Assembly (NCBI GenBank): GCA_945861965.1
Contig: CAMAWM010000012.1
Coordinates: forward strand, 1-60,811
Direction: 5' to 3'
Length of the DNA: 60,811 bases
Source: Chitinophaga pinensis
Lineage (GTDB): Bacteria; Bacteroidota; Bacteroidia; UKL13-3
Below are positions 26,933 to 36,470 of this stretch, one piece after another. Below the pieces are notes generated by a model, which ran no database searches, was not told the origin of the DNA, and worked only from the letters and a program-made list of their open reading frames with translations. Each line of letters starts with the position of its first letter. Within the stretch, counting starts at the first letter, position 1. A program made the translations under genes and the position numbers.

Positions 26933-28177
26933 ATGCCAAAAACAATTTTAATTAAAAACATAAAAACGCTTGCCGGAATTGACGAAGAAAATTTGCTTTT
27001 GAAAAAAGGCAAACAAATGAGTGAATTCAAAAGCATAGACGATGCCTGCGTATTAATTGAAGATGGAATCATCAAGGAATTCGGTCATCATTCGACTTTT
27101 AACATTCAACTCTCAACAATTGAAACCATTGATGCAAAAGGAGGATTTGTATTGCCATCGTTTGTTGATTCGCATACGCATTTGGTTTTTGCCAAAACGC
27201 GAGAAGAAGAATTTGTGATGCGTATAAATGGAAAAAGCTACGAAGAAATTGCTGATGCAGGAGGAGGAATTTTAAATTCTGCCAAAAAATTGCAATCAAT
27301 GAGTGAGAATGAACTTTTTGATTCTACACTTATAAGACTGCATGAAGTAATAAAATTTGGTACCGGAGCAATTGAAATTAAAAGTGGATATGGATTAACG
27401 GTAAAAGATGAATTGAAAATGTTGAGAGTTATTGCTCGACTAAAAGAAGCTTCTCCCATTGTAATCAAAGCAACTTTTTTGGGGGCGCATGCTTTTCCAA
27501 CCGAATTTAAAAATAATCACGAGGGTTATATTAAATTAATTTTGAACGAAATGTTGCCCAATATTGCCGCTGAAAAATTAGCGGATTACTGCGATGTTTT
27601 TTGCGACAAAGGATTTTTTAATCCAACAGAAACCGATGTGATTTTAAATGCTGCTGCAAAATTTGGTTTGAAAGCAAAAATTCATGCAAACGAGTTAGGT
27701 TATACAGGCGGAGTTCAGGTTGGAGTAAAGAATCGCGCTTTGAGTGTTGACCATTTGGAATATATAGGAGATGAAGAAATTAATTGTTTGAAAAATTCAA
27801 ATACAATGCCTGTTGCATTGCCCAATTGTTCATTCTTTTTGGGTATTCCATATGCACCTGTAAGAAAAATGATAGATGCCGGTTTGCCTGTTTGTTTAGC
27901 CAGTGATTACAATCCCGGATCATCTCCCAATGGACGCATGAGTTTTATAATCAGTCTTGCGTGTACTCAAATGAAACTAAGACCAGAAGAAGCCTTGAAT
28001 GCTTCAACAATAAATGGAGCTTATGCATTGGAATTAAGCAAATCTCACGGAAGTATAACGATTGGAAAACAAGCTAACTTTTTCATTACAAAACCAATTT
28101 CAAGTCTTGCCCTAATTCCATATAGTTTCGGTGTAGATTTTGTAGATAGGGTTTTTATAAATGGCAATGAAATTTAA
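26933..28177 (+). CDS. hutI: Imidazolonepropionase
   Basis: The 414-residue metal-dependent amidohydrolase has FVDSHTHLVFAKTREEEF (His-x-His metal site, and the typical R-E-E-E run), KIHANELGYTGG with a further metal His, SVDHLEYI, and ASDYNPGSSPNG. It hydrolyses imidazolonepropionate to formiminoglutamate in histidine breakdown. hutH, hutU and hutG are absent here. Residues about 50-62 (HHSTFNIQLST) are encoded by degenerate heptamer units. It appears to be the first gene of a three-gene run with a nudix hydrolase and an E1 enzyme. Confidence 0.95.
   Translation: MPKTILIKNIKTLAGIDEENLLLKKGKQMSEFKSIDDACVLIEDGIIKEFGHHSTFNIQLSTIETIDAKGGFVLPSFVDSHTHLVFAKTREEEFVMRINGKSYEEIADAGGGILNSAKKLQSMSENELFDSTLIRLHEVIKFGTGAIEIKSGYGLTVKDELKMLRVIARLKEASPIVIKATFLGAHAFPTEFKNNHEGYIKLILNEMLPNIAAEKLADYCDVFCDKGFFNPTETDVILNAAAKFGLKAKIHANELGYTGGVQVGVKNRALSVDHLEYIGDEEINCLKNSNTMPVALPNCSFFLGIPYAPVRKMIDAGLPVCLASDYNPGSSPNGRMSFIISLACTQMKLRPEEALNASTINGAYALELSKSHGSITIGKQANFFITKPISSLALIPYSFGVDFVDRVFINGNEI
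27089..27123 (+). repeat. Degenerate heptanucleotide run inside hutI
   Basis: Five 7-base units in a row: CATTCGA, CTTTTAA, CATTCAA, CTCTCAA, CAATTGA. The middle unit is identical to the unit of the first array in purL. Confidence 0.5.
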
Positions 28178-28194
28178 AAAAATGTATTGGTAAG

Positions 28195-28794
28195 ATGAAC
28201 GAGGAAGAGTGCAAAATTAATTTATGGAAAACATTAAATAGCAATTCAGTTTACGATAATAATTGGATTTGTGTGTCTCATGAAGATGTATTGAATCCGA
28301 ATGGAAACAATGGTATTTATGGAGTGGTTCATTATAAACATATAGCAATGGGAATTATTCCACTTGATGAAAATAATAATACTTGGATTGTTGGTCAATA
28401 CCGTTACCCTTTGAAGCAATATAGTTGGGAAATTCCTGAAGGTGGTGGAAAACTTGGTATTGATCCATTAGAATCTGCAAAACAAGAATTGTTAGAAGAA
28501 TGCGGTTTAGTTGCTTCAGAATGGAATGAAATTTTACAAATGCATCTCAGTAATTCAGTTAGTGATGAGCTGGCAATTGTTTATGTTGCCAAAGGATTAA
28601 GTCATCAAAAGCCACAGCCTGAAGATACAGAATTGTTATGTTTAAAAAAATTGCCTTTCAATGAATTATTCAACATGGTTATGAATGGTGAAATAACAGA
28701 TAGTATGAAGTGTTGCAGCTGTTTTAAAATTAAAGCTTTTAATGCAATAAAAAATAAAAAATTGTATGTTTGGCAAAACAAAAATAAGGAATGA
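28195..28794 (+). CDS. NUDIX hydrolase (ADP-ribose pyrophosphatase-like)
   Basis: The 199-residue protein has the fold markers of ADP-ribose pyrophosphatases: QYRYPLKQYSWEIPEGGG followed by a Nudix helix AKQELLEECGL. The helix keeps the two metal-binding glutamates of REUxEExGU, but Arg is Gln. The upstream Glu of GX5E is missing, because the loop is one residue shorter and has Ile. It probably cleaves a nucleoside diphosphate derivative; the substrate is not certain. It starts 17 bases after hutI, and its stop overlaps the E1 start (ATGA). Confidence 0.8.
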   Translation: MNEEECKINLWKTLNSNSVYDNNWICVSHEDVLNPNGNNGIYGVVHYKHIAMGIIPLDENNNTWIVGQYRYPLKQYSWEIPEGGGKLGIDPLESAKQELLEECGLVASEWNEILQMHLSNSVSDELAIVYVAKGLSHQKPQPEDTELLCLKKLPFNELFNMVMNGEITDSMKCCSCFKIKAFNAIKNKKLYVWQNKNKE

Positions 28795-31196
28795 ACGAAA
28801 CGCAGTCTAACTTATCGTTTGAAGCAAAAAAATCAATCGTTTTACAAGATTATAAAATTGCCTATCAAAGCAGGCAGGCAAGTTTGTTAGGGCGAAAAGA
28901 AGTGCTTACCGGAAAGGCGAAATTTGGAATTTTTGGCGATGGAAAAGAACTTCCGCAAATAGCCATGGCAAAGGTATTTAGGAACGGAGATTTCAGAAGC
29001 GGCTATTACCGCGATCAAACTTTTATGATGGCTGCTGACATCTTAAAAGTGCAAGAATTTTTTGCGCAGTTGTATGCAAATACCAACATAGAAGCAGAGC
29101 CCGCAGGTGCAGGAAGAATGATGAACGGGCATTTTGGAACTAGAAGTTTGGATGAAAATGGAGAGTGGAAAAACTTAAAAGAAATGAAAAACTCTTCGAC
29201 CGATATTTCTCCAACAGCAGGACAAATGTTGAGATTAGTTGGATTGGCTTTGGCATCAAAATACTACCGTGAAAATGCCGAATTAATTGGCGAAAATAAT
29301 TTTAGCAACAATGGAAATGAAATTGCTTGGGGAACAATTGGAAATGCAAGCGCAAGCGAAGGACATTTTTTCGAATCGATAAATGCTGCTGGAGTTATGC
29401 AAATTCCTATGGTCATTTCGGTTTGGGACGATGATTATGGAATTTCAGTTCCAGCAAAATATCAAACCACAAAAGAAAATATTTCTGAAATATTAAAAGG
29501 ATTTCAACGCGATGAAAAGGGAAAAGGATTTGAAATATTTAAAGTAAAAGGTTGGGATTACGAAGCACTTTGTAAGGTATATGAAAAAGCCGAAAACATT
29601 GCTCGAAAAGAGCATGTTCCTTGCCTCATTCATGTTGTTGAACTTACGCAACCACAAGGCCACAGCACAAGTGGATCGCATGAGCGCTATAAAAGTCCTA
29701 AACGCTTGGCTTGGGAAATAGAAGTGGATTGTTTGAAAAAATTTCGCGAGTGGATTGAAGCAAATAATTTTGCATCAAAAACGGAATTAGATGCCATCGA
29801 AAACGAAGCAAAAATTCATGTCAATGTAAGCAAAAAAAATGCTTGGGAAGAATACATCACTCCAATTAAAAACGAAATAAATGAAGTAGTTGGATTGCTG
29901 AATGATTTGTCCAAAGTTTCAAAAAATGCCGATGCAATTGTTCAAACCACAAATGAATTGCAACAGATTTTAGAACCTGTACGAAAAGACATTTCAATTG
30001 CAATTAATAAAGCTTTGAGACTAAGCTATAACGAAACCTCTTCACAACGCGATAGATTAATTGCATACAAAAAAGATAGTGTAAACGAAAATTTTGAGCG
30101 ATTCAATTCATTGCTGCATAGCAACTCAAAATATTCGGCAATGAAAGCGCAGGAAATCAAACCCATTTATTCTGATGAGTCAAACAGTGTAAATGGATTT
30201 GAAATTATGAATGCCTGTTTTGATGAGGCATTGAAAAACAATCCAACTGTTTTTGCGTTTGGCGAAGATGTTGGAAAAATTGGTGACGTAAACCAAGGAT
30301 TTAGTGGCTTGCAAGAAAAATATGGCGAGAAAAGAGTTTTCGATACCGGCATTCGTGAACTAACAATTATTGGACAAGGAATTGGAACTGCAATGAGAGG
30401 ACTAAGACCCATTGCCGAAATTCAATACCTTGATTATTTATTGTATGGATTGCAACCCTTGAGCGATGATTTGGCAACCTTGCAATACAGAAGCAAAGGC
30501 GGACAAAAAGCACCTTTGATTGTTCGAACTCGTGGTCACAGATTGGAAGGAATTTGGCACAGTGGATCGCCCATGTCAATGATTTTAGGATCTCTTCGAG
30601 GCATGTATGTTTGCGTTCCAAGAAACATGACGCAAGCTGCTGGAATGTACAATGCGCTACTAAAAAGCGATGAGCCCGCTTTGGTTATTGAATGTTTGAA
30701 CGGATATCGCATCAAAGAAAAAATGCCGCAAAACATCGGAGAGTTTACTGTTCCATTAGGCAAATCAGAAGTATTGATTGAAGGTACTGACCTAACAATT
30801 GTAACTTACGGAAGTTGTGTAAGAGTGGCCGAAGAAGCCATCAAACAATTATCAGAAATTGGAATCAGTGTTGAGTTGATTGATGTGCAAACTTTGCTTC
30901 CATTTGATGTTACCGAAAATATTTTGCAATCAATAAAAAAAACCAACAAAGTAATTTTTTTAGACGAAGATGTTCCCGGAGGAGCTTCGTCTTACATGAT
31001 GCAACAAGTGATCGAAAAACAAGGCGCATACCAATGGTTGGACTATGCACCAATTACAATTTCGGCAAAAGAACATAGACCAGCTTATGGTACCGATGGG
31101 GATTATTTTAGCAAACCTTCAGTCGAAGATATTTTTGAAAAGGTAGTAAAAACAATGGCCGATTACGAACCTGGAAATTTTGCGAAATTCGACTAA
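28791..31196 (+). CDS. Fused E1 alpha-beta subunit of a 2-oxoacid dehydrogenase
   Basis: The 801-residue protein joins both halves of a thiamine-diphosphate E1. The alpha half (about 1-350) has GYYRDQTFMMA, an AWGTIGNASASEGHFFE cofactor region and a QPQGHSTSGSHERY phosphorylation-loop-like segment. The beta half (about 460-801) has FAFGEDVGKIGDVNQGFSG, DTGIRELTIIGQGIG and FLDEDVPGGASSYM. It decarboxylates a 2-oxoacid, with branched-chain acids most likely from similarity to BkdA/B, and passes the acyl group to an E2 lipoyl protein. E2 and E3 are not nearby. Confidence 0.88.
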   Translation: MNETQSNLSFEAKKSIVLQDYKIAYQSRQASLLGRKEVLTGKAKFGIFGDGKELPQIAMAKVFRNGDFRSGYYRDQTFMMAADILKVQEFFAQLYANTNIEAEPAGAGRMMNGHFGTRSLDENGEWKNLKEMKNSSTDISPTAGQMLRLVGLALASKYYRENAELIGENNFSNNGNEIAWGTIGNASASEGHFFESINAAGVMQIPMVISVWDDDYGISVPAKYQTTKENISEILKGFQRDEKGKGFEIFKVKGWDYEALCKVYEKAENIARKEHVPCLIHVVELTQPQGHSTSGSHERYKSPKRLAWEIEVDCLKKFREWIEANNFASKTELDAIENEAKIHVNVSKKNAWEEYITPIKNEINEVVGLLNDLSKVSKNADAIVQTTNELQQILEPVRKDISIAINKALRLSYNETSSQRDRLIAYKKDSVNENFERFNSLLHSNSKYSAMKAQEIKPIYSDESNSVNGFEIMNACFDEALKNNPTVFAFGEDVGKIGDVNQGFSGLQEKYGEKRVFDTGIRELTIIGQGIGTAMRGLRPIAEIQYLDYLLYGLQPLSDDLATLQYRSKGGQKAPLIVRTRGHRLEGIWHSGSPMSMILGSLRGMYVCVPRNMTQAAGMYNALLKSDEPALVIECLNGYRIKEKMPQNIGEFTVPLGKSEVLIEGTDLTIVTYGSCVRVAEEAIKQLSEIGISVELIDVQTLLPFDVTENILQSIKKTNKVIFLDEDVPGGASSYMMQQVIEKQGAYQWLDYAPITISAKEHRPAYGTDGDYFSKPSVEDIFEKVVKTMADYEPGNFAKFD

Positions 31197-31250
31197 TTAT
31201 TCTCGCAATACAGTTCAATAAAAATATGTTTACAACAAGCGAATATTTTT

Positions 31251-31282
31251 TTGTTACTTATTTGTAAACTACTATACATTTG
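31251..31282 (+). promoter_or_regulatory. Promoter of kup
   Basis: TTG (31251-31253), a 21-base spacer, and TACATTTG (31275-31282), an exact TAnnTTTG box 27 bases before the kup start. Confidence 0.6.
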
Positions 31283-31309
31283 CACCTGCGATTATAAGAA
31301 TTTAAGAAA

Positions 31310-33262
31310 TTGGGCGAACATCGAAACGGTCATCACAATAAGTTAACAGTTGCCGGACTTATTGTTACACTTGGTATTATTTATGGTGATATTGGAACAT
31401 CCCCCCTCTACGTATTTAACGCCATTATTGGCGATAAGCCAATTAGCGAACTTTTAATTTACGGAAGTCTTTCCTGCATTTTATGGACACTCACGCTTCA
31501 AACCACCATTAAATATGTAATTTTTGTACTGCGAGCCGATAACAAAGGCGAGGGAGGAATTTTTGCTCTTTTTGCTTTAATTCGTAGAAGAAAACCTTTT
31601 TTAATTATTCCTGCCATTATTGGCGGTTGCGCTCTGTTGGCTGATGGCATGATAACTCCGCCCATTTCGGTTACTGCTGCTATTGAGGGTTTAATAATTA
31701 TTGAGCCTGAGTTTTTTACCGGCAAAATTATTCCAATAGTATTGGTGGTAATTAGCTTTTTGTTTGTTATTCAGCGGGTTGGAACCTCCATTGTTGGAAA
31801 AGCTTTTGGTCCCATTATGTTTGTTTGGTTTAGTATGTTGGGCATTTTGGGTATAGCTGGTTTAATGCACCATCCGGGCGTGTTAAAAGCCATAAACCCC
31901 TATTACGGCTACCAGTTGCTAACCGAATACCCCAACGGATTTTGGCTGCTGGGTGCGGTTTTTCTTTGCACCACCGGGGCTGAGGCTCTGTATTCCGACA
32001 TGGGGCATTGCGGCAAAAAGAATATCAGGGTAAGTTGGACATTTGTAAAAACCACCTTGCTGTTAAACTATTTTGGGCAGGGCGCATGGTTGCTCAATCA
32101 TTTGGGCTCTACCGCCTCACATATCAATACCTTTTACGCCCTTATACCACAGTGGTTTTTATTACCCGGAATTTTAATTGCCACCATGGCTACGGTTATT
32201 GCCAGTCAGGCTATGATTAGCGGATCGTTTACACTTATATCCGAAGCTATTCGGCTAAATGTTTGGCCCAAGGTTGCCATTAAATTTCCCAGCGAACTGA
32301 AAGGACAGATCTACGTTCCCAGCATGAATTTTATTTTATGGGTGGGCTGCATGTGTATTGTTTTATACTTTAAGGAATCATCGAAAATGAACGCTGCCTA
32401 TGGGCTTGCCATTATTATTACCATGTTAATGACCACCATTTTAATTGTAAACTTTTTGCGGCAGCAAAAAGCCTCGCGCATATTGGTAGTAACCCTGCTG
32501 GTCGTTTATTTATGCATTGAAACCTGCTTTTTAATTGCCAATCTTGTTAAAATACCCTCGGGCGGATGGATGACGCTGTTGGTAAGCAGTATTTTTATGC
32601 TAATCATGTGGATTTGGTATCGGGGGCGAAAAATTAAAAACCGCCTTACCGAATTTGTACAACTTAAAAGTTACATCCCGATTCTTGCCCAACTAAGCAA
32701 TGATGAATCGGTGGCAAAATTTGCAACCCACTTGGTTTATTTAACCAGTGCAGACACACTTACTGAAATTGAATCGAAAATTATGTATTCCATTTTGCAA
32801 AAACAACCCAAGCGTGCCGATATTTATTGGTTTGTTCATGTACATGTTGACGATAACCCTTACACCAGGCAATATAAAGTTGACCATATTGTATCAAATG
32901 ATATTATCAGAGTGGAATTTAAATTGGGTTTCAGGGTTGATCAAAAAGTAAATTATTATTTTAGAAAAGTGGTGGAGGAATTAGTAAAAAATGGTGAGGT
33001 GGATGTTACCTCGCGATACACTTCCTTGCGTGAGCAAAATATTACAGGCGATTTCCGATTTGTGGTTTTGCAACGACACCTTTCGCACGAAAACGAATTA
33101 ACCGGGTTGGAACGTTGGATTATGGATATGTATTTCACCCTCGATAAATTAAGTTTATCCGAAGCTAAAGCTTTTGGTTTGGATACCAGTTCGGTTTTAA
33201 TTGAAAAAGTTCCGCTGCTAATTACCCCAGCCAAAGAATTGAAGTTGCAAAGGGTTTATTAA
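31310..33262 (+). CDS. kup: Kup-family potassium transporter
   Basis: The 650-residue inner-membrane protein has the Kup signature VTLGIIYGDIGTSPLYVF, then DNKGEGGIFALFALI, about twelve membrane helices and a ~170-residue soluble C-terminus. These proteins import potassium together with protons. The start is TTG: an in-frame stop lies 15 bases upstream, no ATG fits, and the protein begins MGEHRNGHHNKLTVAGL as relatives do. Base composition is unlike the neighbours: my hand count of 31861-32040 gives 91 of 180 G+C, against 20 of 60 at 30001-30060. This suggests acquisition from another, less AT-rich genome. Confidence 0.95.
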   Translation: MGEHRNGHHNKLTVAGLIVTLGIIYGDIGTSPLYVFNAIIGDKPISELLIYGSLSCILWTLTLQTTIKYVIFVLRADNKGEGGIFALFALIRRRKPFLIIPAIIGGCALLADGMITPPISVTAAIEGLIIIEPEFFTGKIIPIVLVVISFLFVIQRVGTSIVGKAFGPIMFVWFSMLGILGIAGLMHHPGVLKAINPYYGYQLLTEYPNGFWLLGAVFLCTTGAEALYSDMGHCGKKNIRVSWTFVKTTLLLNYFGQGAWLLNHLGSTASHINTFYALIPQWFLLPGILIATMATVIASQAMISGSFTLISEAIRLNVWPKVAIKFPSELKGQIYVPSMNFILWVGCMCIVLYFKESSKMNAAYGLAIIITMLMTTILIVNFLRQQKASRILVVTLLVVYLCIETCFLIANLVKIPSGGWMTLLVSSIFMLIMWIWYRGRKIKNRLTEFVQLKSYIPILAQLSNDESVAKFATHLVYLTSADTLTEIESKIMYSILQKQPKRADIYWFVHVHVDDNPYTRQYKVDHIVSNDIIRVEFKLGFRVDQKVNYYFRKVVEELVKNGEVDVTSRYTSLREQNITGDFRFVVLQRHLSHENELTGLERWIMDMYFTLDKLSLSEAKAFGLDTSSVLIEKVPLLITPAKELKLQRVY

Positions 33263-33267
33263 GAACG

Positions 33268-33285
33268 ACACAGATTACACAGATT
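33268..33285. repeat. Tandem 9-base repeat after kup
   Basis: ACACAGATT occurs twice in perfect tandem, starting 6 bases after the kup stop and ending in the last codon of the convergent haem-binding gene. Similar short tandem strings are scattered in many Bacteroidota genomes. Confidence 0.6.
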
Positions 33286-33785
33286 TATTTTTCTTCAACA
33301 GTTTTTGAAGTTTTTGCCAACGAATCAGCCAACAATTTATCGTAAGTTTTTTTCGCCCAATCTGCAACTAACTTTATTTGTTGCGGGTTCAAAATTGCAT
33401 CTTTATGAATATAGGTATAAGATTCTAAAGGCATCTCACGCTTCTCAACCATTTTGGCAATTTCTTTCAGTTTCTTTAATTGTCCTTTTAGGTTTCTTTT
33501 TTTAAAGGTTGAAAAATTAAGTTCATCTTTTCCATCCTTTATGTGGTCGTTAAGCCACCAGGCAACAGGCTGCACATTGGCGTACCAAGGGTAAACAGTG
33601 CTATCAGAATGGCAATCGTAGCATGAAACTCTAAGAATCTGCTCTACATTTTCGGGTACATCAACTACATTGCATATAAAAGATTCGGTATAAATTTCAC
33701 CGCTGTTTTTTTCAGGTCGTATGAATTGAATAAAGATAAGTAGCGCCAATAAAATCCATAAACCAATTTTAACTATTTTCATCAT
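33285..33785 (-). CDS. Haem-binding domain protein (cytochrome-like, membrane-anchored)
   Basis: The 166-residue protein has one N-terminal membrane helix (about 5-21). Next is a Haem_bd-type domain with one haem-attachment motif CYDCHS at about 55-60, then STVYPWYANVQPVAWWLNDHI and KREMPLESYT. Such proteins are small c-type cytochromes of the envelope in Bacteroidota, and the electron partner is unknown. It is convergent with kup. Base composition is mixed (32 of 60 G+C at 33541-33600, 20 of 60 at 33661-33720). Confidence 0.88.
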   Translation of the reverse strand: MMKIVKIGLWILLALLIFIQFIRPEKNSGEIYTESFICNVVDVPENVEQILRVSCYDCHSDSTVYPWYANVQPVAWWLNDHIKDGKDELNFSTFKKRNLKGQLKKLKEIAKMVEKREMPLESYTYIHKDAILNPQQIKLVADWAKKTYDKLLADSLAKTSKTVEEK

Positions 33786-33885
33786 TCATATTATTTCAGC
33801 AAGTATAAAATATTTTTACAAGTAATTATTCTTGGCTTATTATTGCTACACTATTTTTTTGTTTTACAAATAACACAATCAAACT

Positions 33886-35436
33886 ATGTTGGTTAAAACT
33901 TTTGGCAGCGCAGTGTACGGAGTAAGTGCGGTAACCATAACCATTGAAGTAAATATGGGCGAAGGAAATGGAGTAGGTTATTTTTTGGTAGGATTGCCAG
34001 ACAATGCAGTCAAAGAAAGCCAACACCGAATCGAAACTGCATTAAAAAACAACGGCTACAAATTGCCTCGCCAAAAAGTAGTAATTAATATGGCTCCGGC
34101 TGATATTCGTAAAGAAGGTTCGGCTTACGATGCCACTTTGGCAATTGGATTTTTGGCTGCATCCAAACAAATAAAGCAAGAGCAAATTGAAAAATACATC
34201 ATCATGGGCGAGCTTAGTTTGGACGGATTTTTAAAACCAATAAAAGGCGCTTTGCCGATTGCAATTCAAGCACGAAAAGAAAATTTTGAGGGATTTATTT
34301 TGCCAAAAGAAAATGTCCGCGAAGCTGCCATTGTAAATAATCTGAAAGTTTTGGGCGCAACGCACATCAGCGAAATCATTGATTTTTTTAATGGCGATGA
34401 AAGTAAATTAGAACGAATAGAAATTGATACCCGCAAAGAATTTGAAACAAATTTAAACAATATCGAAAACGATTTTTCGGATGTGCGCGGACAGGAAAAC
34501 ATAAAACGTGCATTAGAAATTGCAGCAGCCGGAGGGCACAATGTCATTTTAATTGGTCCACCAGGAGCGGGAAAAACCATGCTCGCCAAAAGACTTCCAA
34601 GCATATTGCCACCGCTTACTTTGCAAGAAGCATTGGAAACAACAAAAATACATTCGGTAGCTGGTCGATTGCAAAAAGAAACTGCCCTTTTGTACAACCG
34701 TCCTTTCCGATCGCCACATCATACCATCAGCGACATTGCTTTGGTTGGTGGTGGAAACAATCCGCAGCCGGGCGAAATTTCTTTGGCTCACAATGGAGTT
34801 TTGTTTTTAGACGAATTGCCCGAGTTCAAACGCAGCGTTTTGGAAGTTATGCGACAACCTTTGGAAGAAAGACGAGTAACCATTTCCAGAGCAAAATTTT
34901 CAATCGAATATCCTACAAGTTTTATGTTGGTGGCAAGTATGAATCCTTGTCCCTGTGGATATTTTAACCATCCCGAAAAAGAATGTGTGTGCGCGCCCGG
35001 AATGGTTCAAAAATACTTAAGCAAAGTATCAGGACCCTTGCTCGATCGAATTGATATACATATTGAAGTAACACCTGTAAATTTTGAGCAACTTACCGAT
35101 TCTCGAAAATCGGAACTAAGCAAAAACATTCGCGAACGAGTAATTCGTGCGCGCGATATTCAAAGCAAGCGTTTTGAAAACAACAAGGAAATTTACAGCA
35201 ATGCGCAAATGAGCAGCACACAGGTTAGAGAAGTGTGTCAGATTAATACGATAGCGCAAAATTTGCTAAAAACTGCGATGAACAAACTGCAACTTTCGGC
35301 CAGAGCTTACGACCGTATTTTAAAAGTAGCACGCACCATCAGCGACCTTGCAGGAAGCGAAGAAATAAAAACAGAACACCTTGCCGAGGCAATTCAATAC
35401 CGAAGTTTGGACCGAGAAAGTTGGGGAGGAAAGTAA
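33886..35436 (+). CDS. YifB / ComM-family AAA ATPase
   Basis: The 516-residue protein has the YifB arrangement. An N-terminal domain begins [15 protein letters not shown] and contains [16 protein letters not shown] Mg-chelatase-type ATPase domain has Walker A GPPGAGKT at 224-231, followed by [27 protein letters not shown] as Walker B, and [10 protein letters not shown] with a cysteine cluster. A C-terminal helical domain follows. ComM acts as a branch-migration helicase in natural transformation in Vibrio; the role here is inferred. It abuts trmN6 with no gap. Confidence 0.93.
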   Translation: MLVKTFGSAVYGVSAVTITIEVNMGEGNGVGYFLVGLPDNAVKESQHRIETALKNNGYKLPRQKVVINMAPADIRKEGSAYDATLAIGFLAASKQIKQEQIEKYIIMGELSLDGFLKPIKGALPIAIQARKENFEGFILPKENVREAAIVNNLKVLGATHISEIIDFFNGDESKLERIEIDTRKEFETNLNNIENDFSDVRGQENIKRALEIAAAGGHNVILIGPPGAGKTMLAKRLPSILPPLTLQEALETTKIHSVAGRLQKETALLYNRPFRSPHHTISDIALVGGGNNPQPGEISLAHNGVLFLDELPEFKRSVLEVMRQPLEERRVTISRAKFSIEYPTSFMLVASMNPCPCGYFNHPEKECVCAPGMVQKYLSKVSGPLLDRIDIHIEVTPVNFEQLTDSRKSELSKNIRERVIRARDIQSKRFENNKEIYSNAQMSSTQVREVCQINTIAQNLLKTAMNKLQLSARAYDRILKVARTISDLAGSEEIKTEHLAEAIQYRSLDRESWGGK

Positions 35437-36171
35437 TTGAGATCCTCCGTTTTTCATTTTCGACAATTTAGTGTTGCGCAAGACAAATGTGCCATGAAAA
35501 TTGGAACCGACAGCATTTTACTTGGCGTATTTGTGAAATGCGAAAATGTAAAAACCATATTGGATATTGGCACAGGAACTGGCATTTTAGCTTTGATGTT
35601 GGCACAAAAATCAAGTGCGAAAATTGATGCAGTTGAAATAGACAAAAACGCATCGCTGCAAGCCAAACAAAATTTTGAAAACTCGAAATGGAATGAGCGA
35701 TTGAACAGTTTTAATTCTTCCATTCAACAATTCAAAACAGATGAGATTGAAAGCTATGAACTCATTGTCAGCAATCCGCCTTTCTATCGTGCCCAAAAAA
35801 ACATAGCAATAAAAAACGAACAGCGAAGCACTGCAAGACACGACACTGATTTGCCTTTTGAAACATTGTGTGATGAAGTGGTAAATAGATTAAGGATAGA
35901 CGGATTTTTTTATTTGATTTTACCCGAAACAGAAGCGCAAGAGTTTGTACAAATTGCAAAAAATAAAAAATTATTTTTAGTTGAAAAAATTTCCATTCAA
36001 CCCAAACCATCCAAACCTGCAAAACGATGGATCATGTGTTTTTCGAAGCTTGAAACAGAAAAGCCGAAATACGAAACATGTGTACTATACAACGAAGACG
36101 CATCGCCAACAAACGAATACATTGAAAGAACCAAAGAATTTTATTTGTGGACGTGCCAGCTTATAGAGTAA
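35437..36171 (+). CDS. tRNA1(Val) A37 N6-methyltransferase family protein
   Basis: Starting at the TTG right after the previous stop, the protein has 244 residues and opens with FHFRQFSVAQDKCAMKIGTD, as in the TrmN6 (YfiC) family. The AdoMet motif ILDIGTGTG is at about 41-49 and the adenine-N6 motif NPPF at 113-116. It methylates A37 of tRNA-Val in E. coli. No in-frame ATG exists before residue 20, which supports the TTG start. It forms a two-gene unit with the ComM-like gene. Confidence 0.85.
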   Translation: MRSSVFHFRQFSVAQDKCAMKIGTDSILLGVFVKCENVKTILDIGTGTGILALMLAQKSSAKIDAVEIDKNASLQAKQNFENSKWNERLNSFNSSIQQFKTDEIESYELIVSNPPFYRAQKNIAIKNEQRSTARHDTDLPFETLCDEVVNRLRIDGFFYLILPETEAQEFVQIAKNKKLFLVEKISIQPKPSKPAKRWIMCFSKLETEKPKYETCVLYNEDASPTNEYIERTKEFYLWTCQLIE

Positions 36172-36215
36172 ATTGTACATGCTAGCTGTACTCAGCAAGT
36201 ACGGATAAAAACCCT

Positions 36216-36404
36216 GTCATCCTGAGCTTGGCTTTTGTATTCTGTCACCCTGAGCTTGACGAAGGGTTGTTTGATTAGTCTTCGTCAGGCTCAGACTGAC
36301 TTTTGTATTCTGTCCTTCTGAGTGCAGCGAAGAATCTTCATTTAGATGCTTCACTTCACTCAGCATGACAAAGAGGAAAGCTGCTTCGTCAAGCTCAGCA
36401 TGAC
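36216..36404. repeat. Cluster of REP-like hairpin elements
   Basis: The 366-base gap between trmN6 and rpsO holds at least four copies of a core close to GTCATnCTGAGCttGACGAAG. A single copy begins at 36216. An inverted pair at 36244-36300 can form a stem of about 21 bp. A second inverted pair lies at about 36312-36370. A lone inverted copy lies at about 36384-36404. CTTTTGTATTCTGTC is also repeated directly at 36232 and 36300. These resemble the short intergenic repeats common in Bacteroidota. Confidence 0.8.
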
Positions 36405-36470
36405 AAAGCCACAGTTCAAAGCACGGACAAAAAACAGCAATGAAAAAAATTTGATTTTTTTAGCAAAGGG

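Noticed and set aside
31197-33785. Insertion sequence or integron carrying kup
   Set aside because: There is no transposase, integrase, terminal inverted repeat or attachment site on either side. Only the composition and a short tandem repeat stand out.
34266-34697. A 143-codon minus-strand frame inside the ComM-like gene
   Set aside because: It is antisense to the ATPase domain, and its sequence mirrors the conserved codons of that domain.
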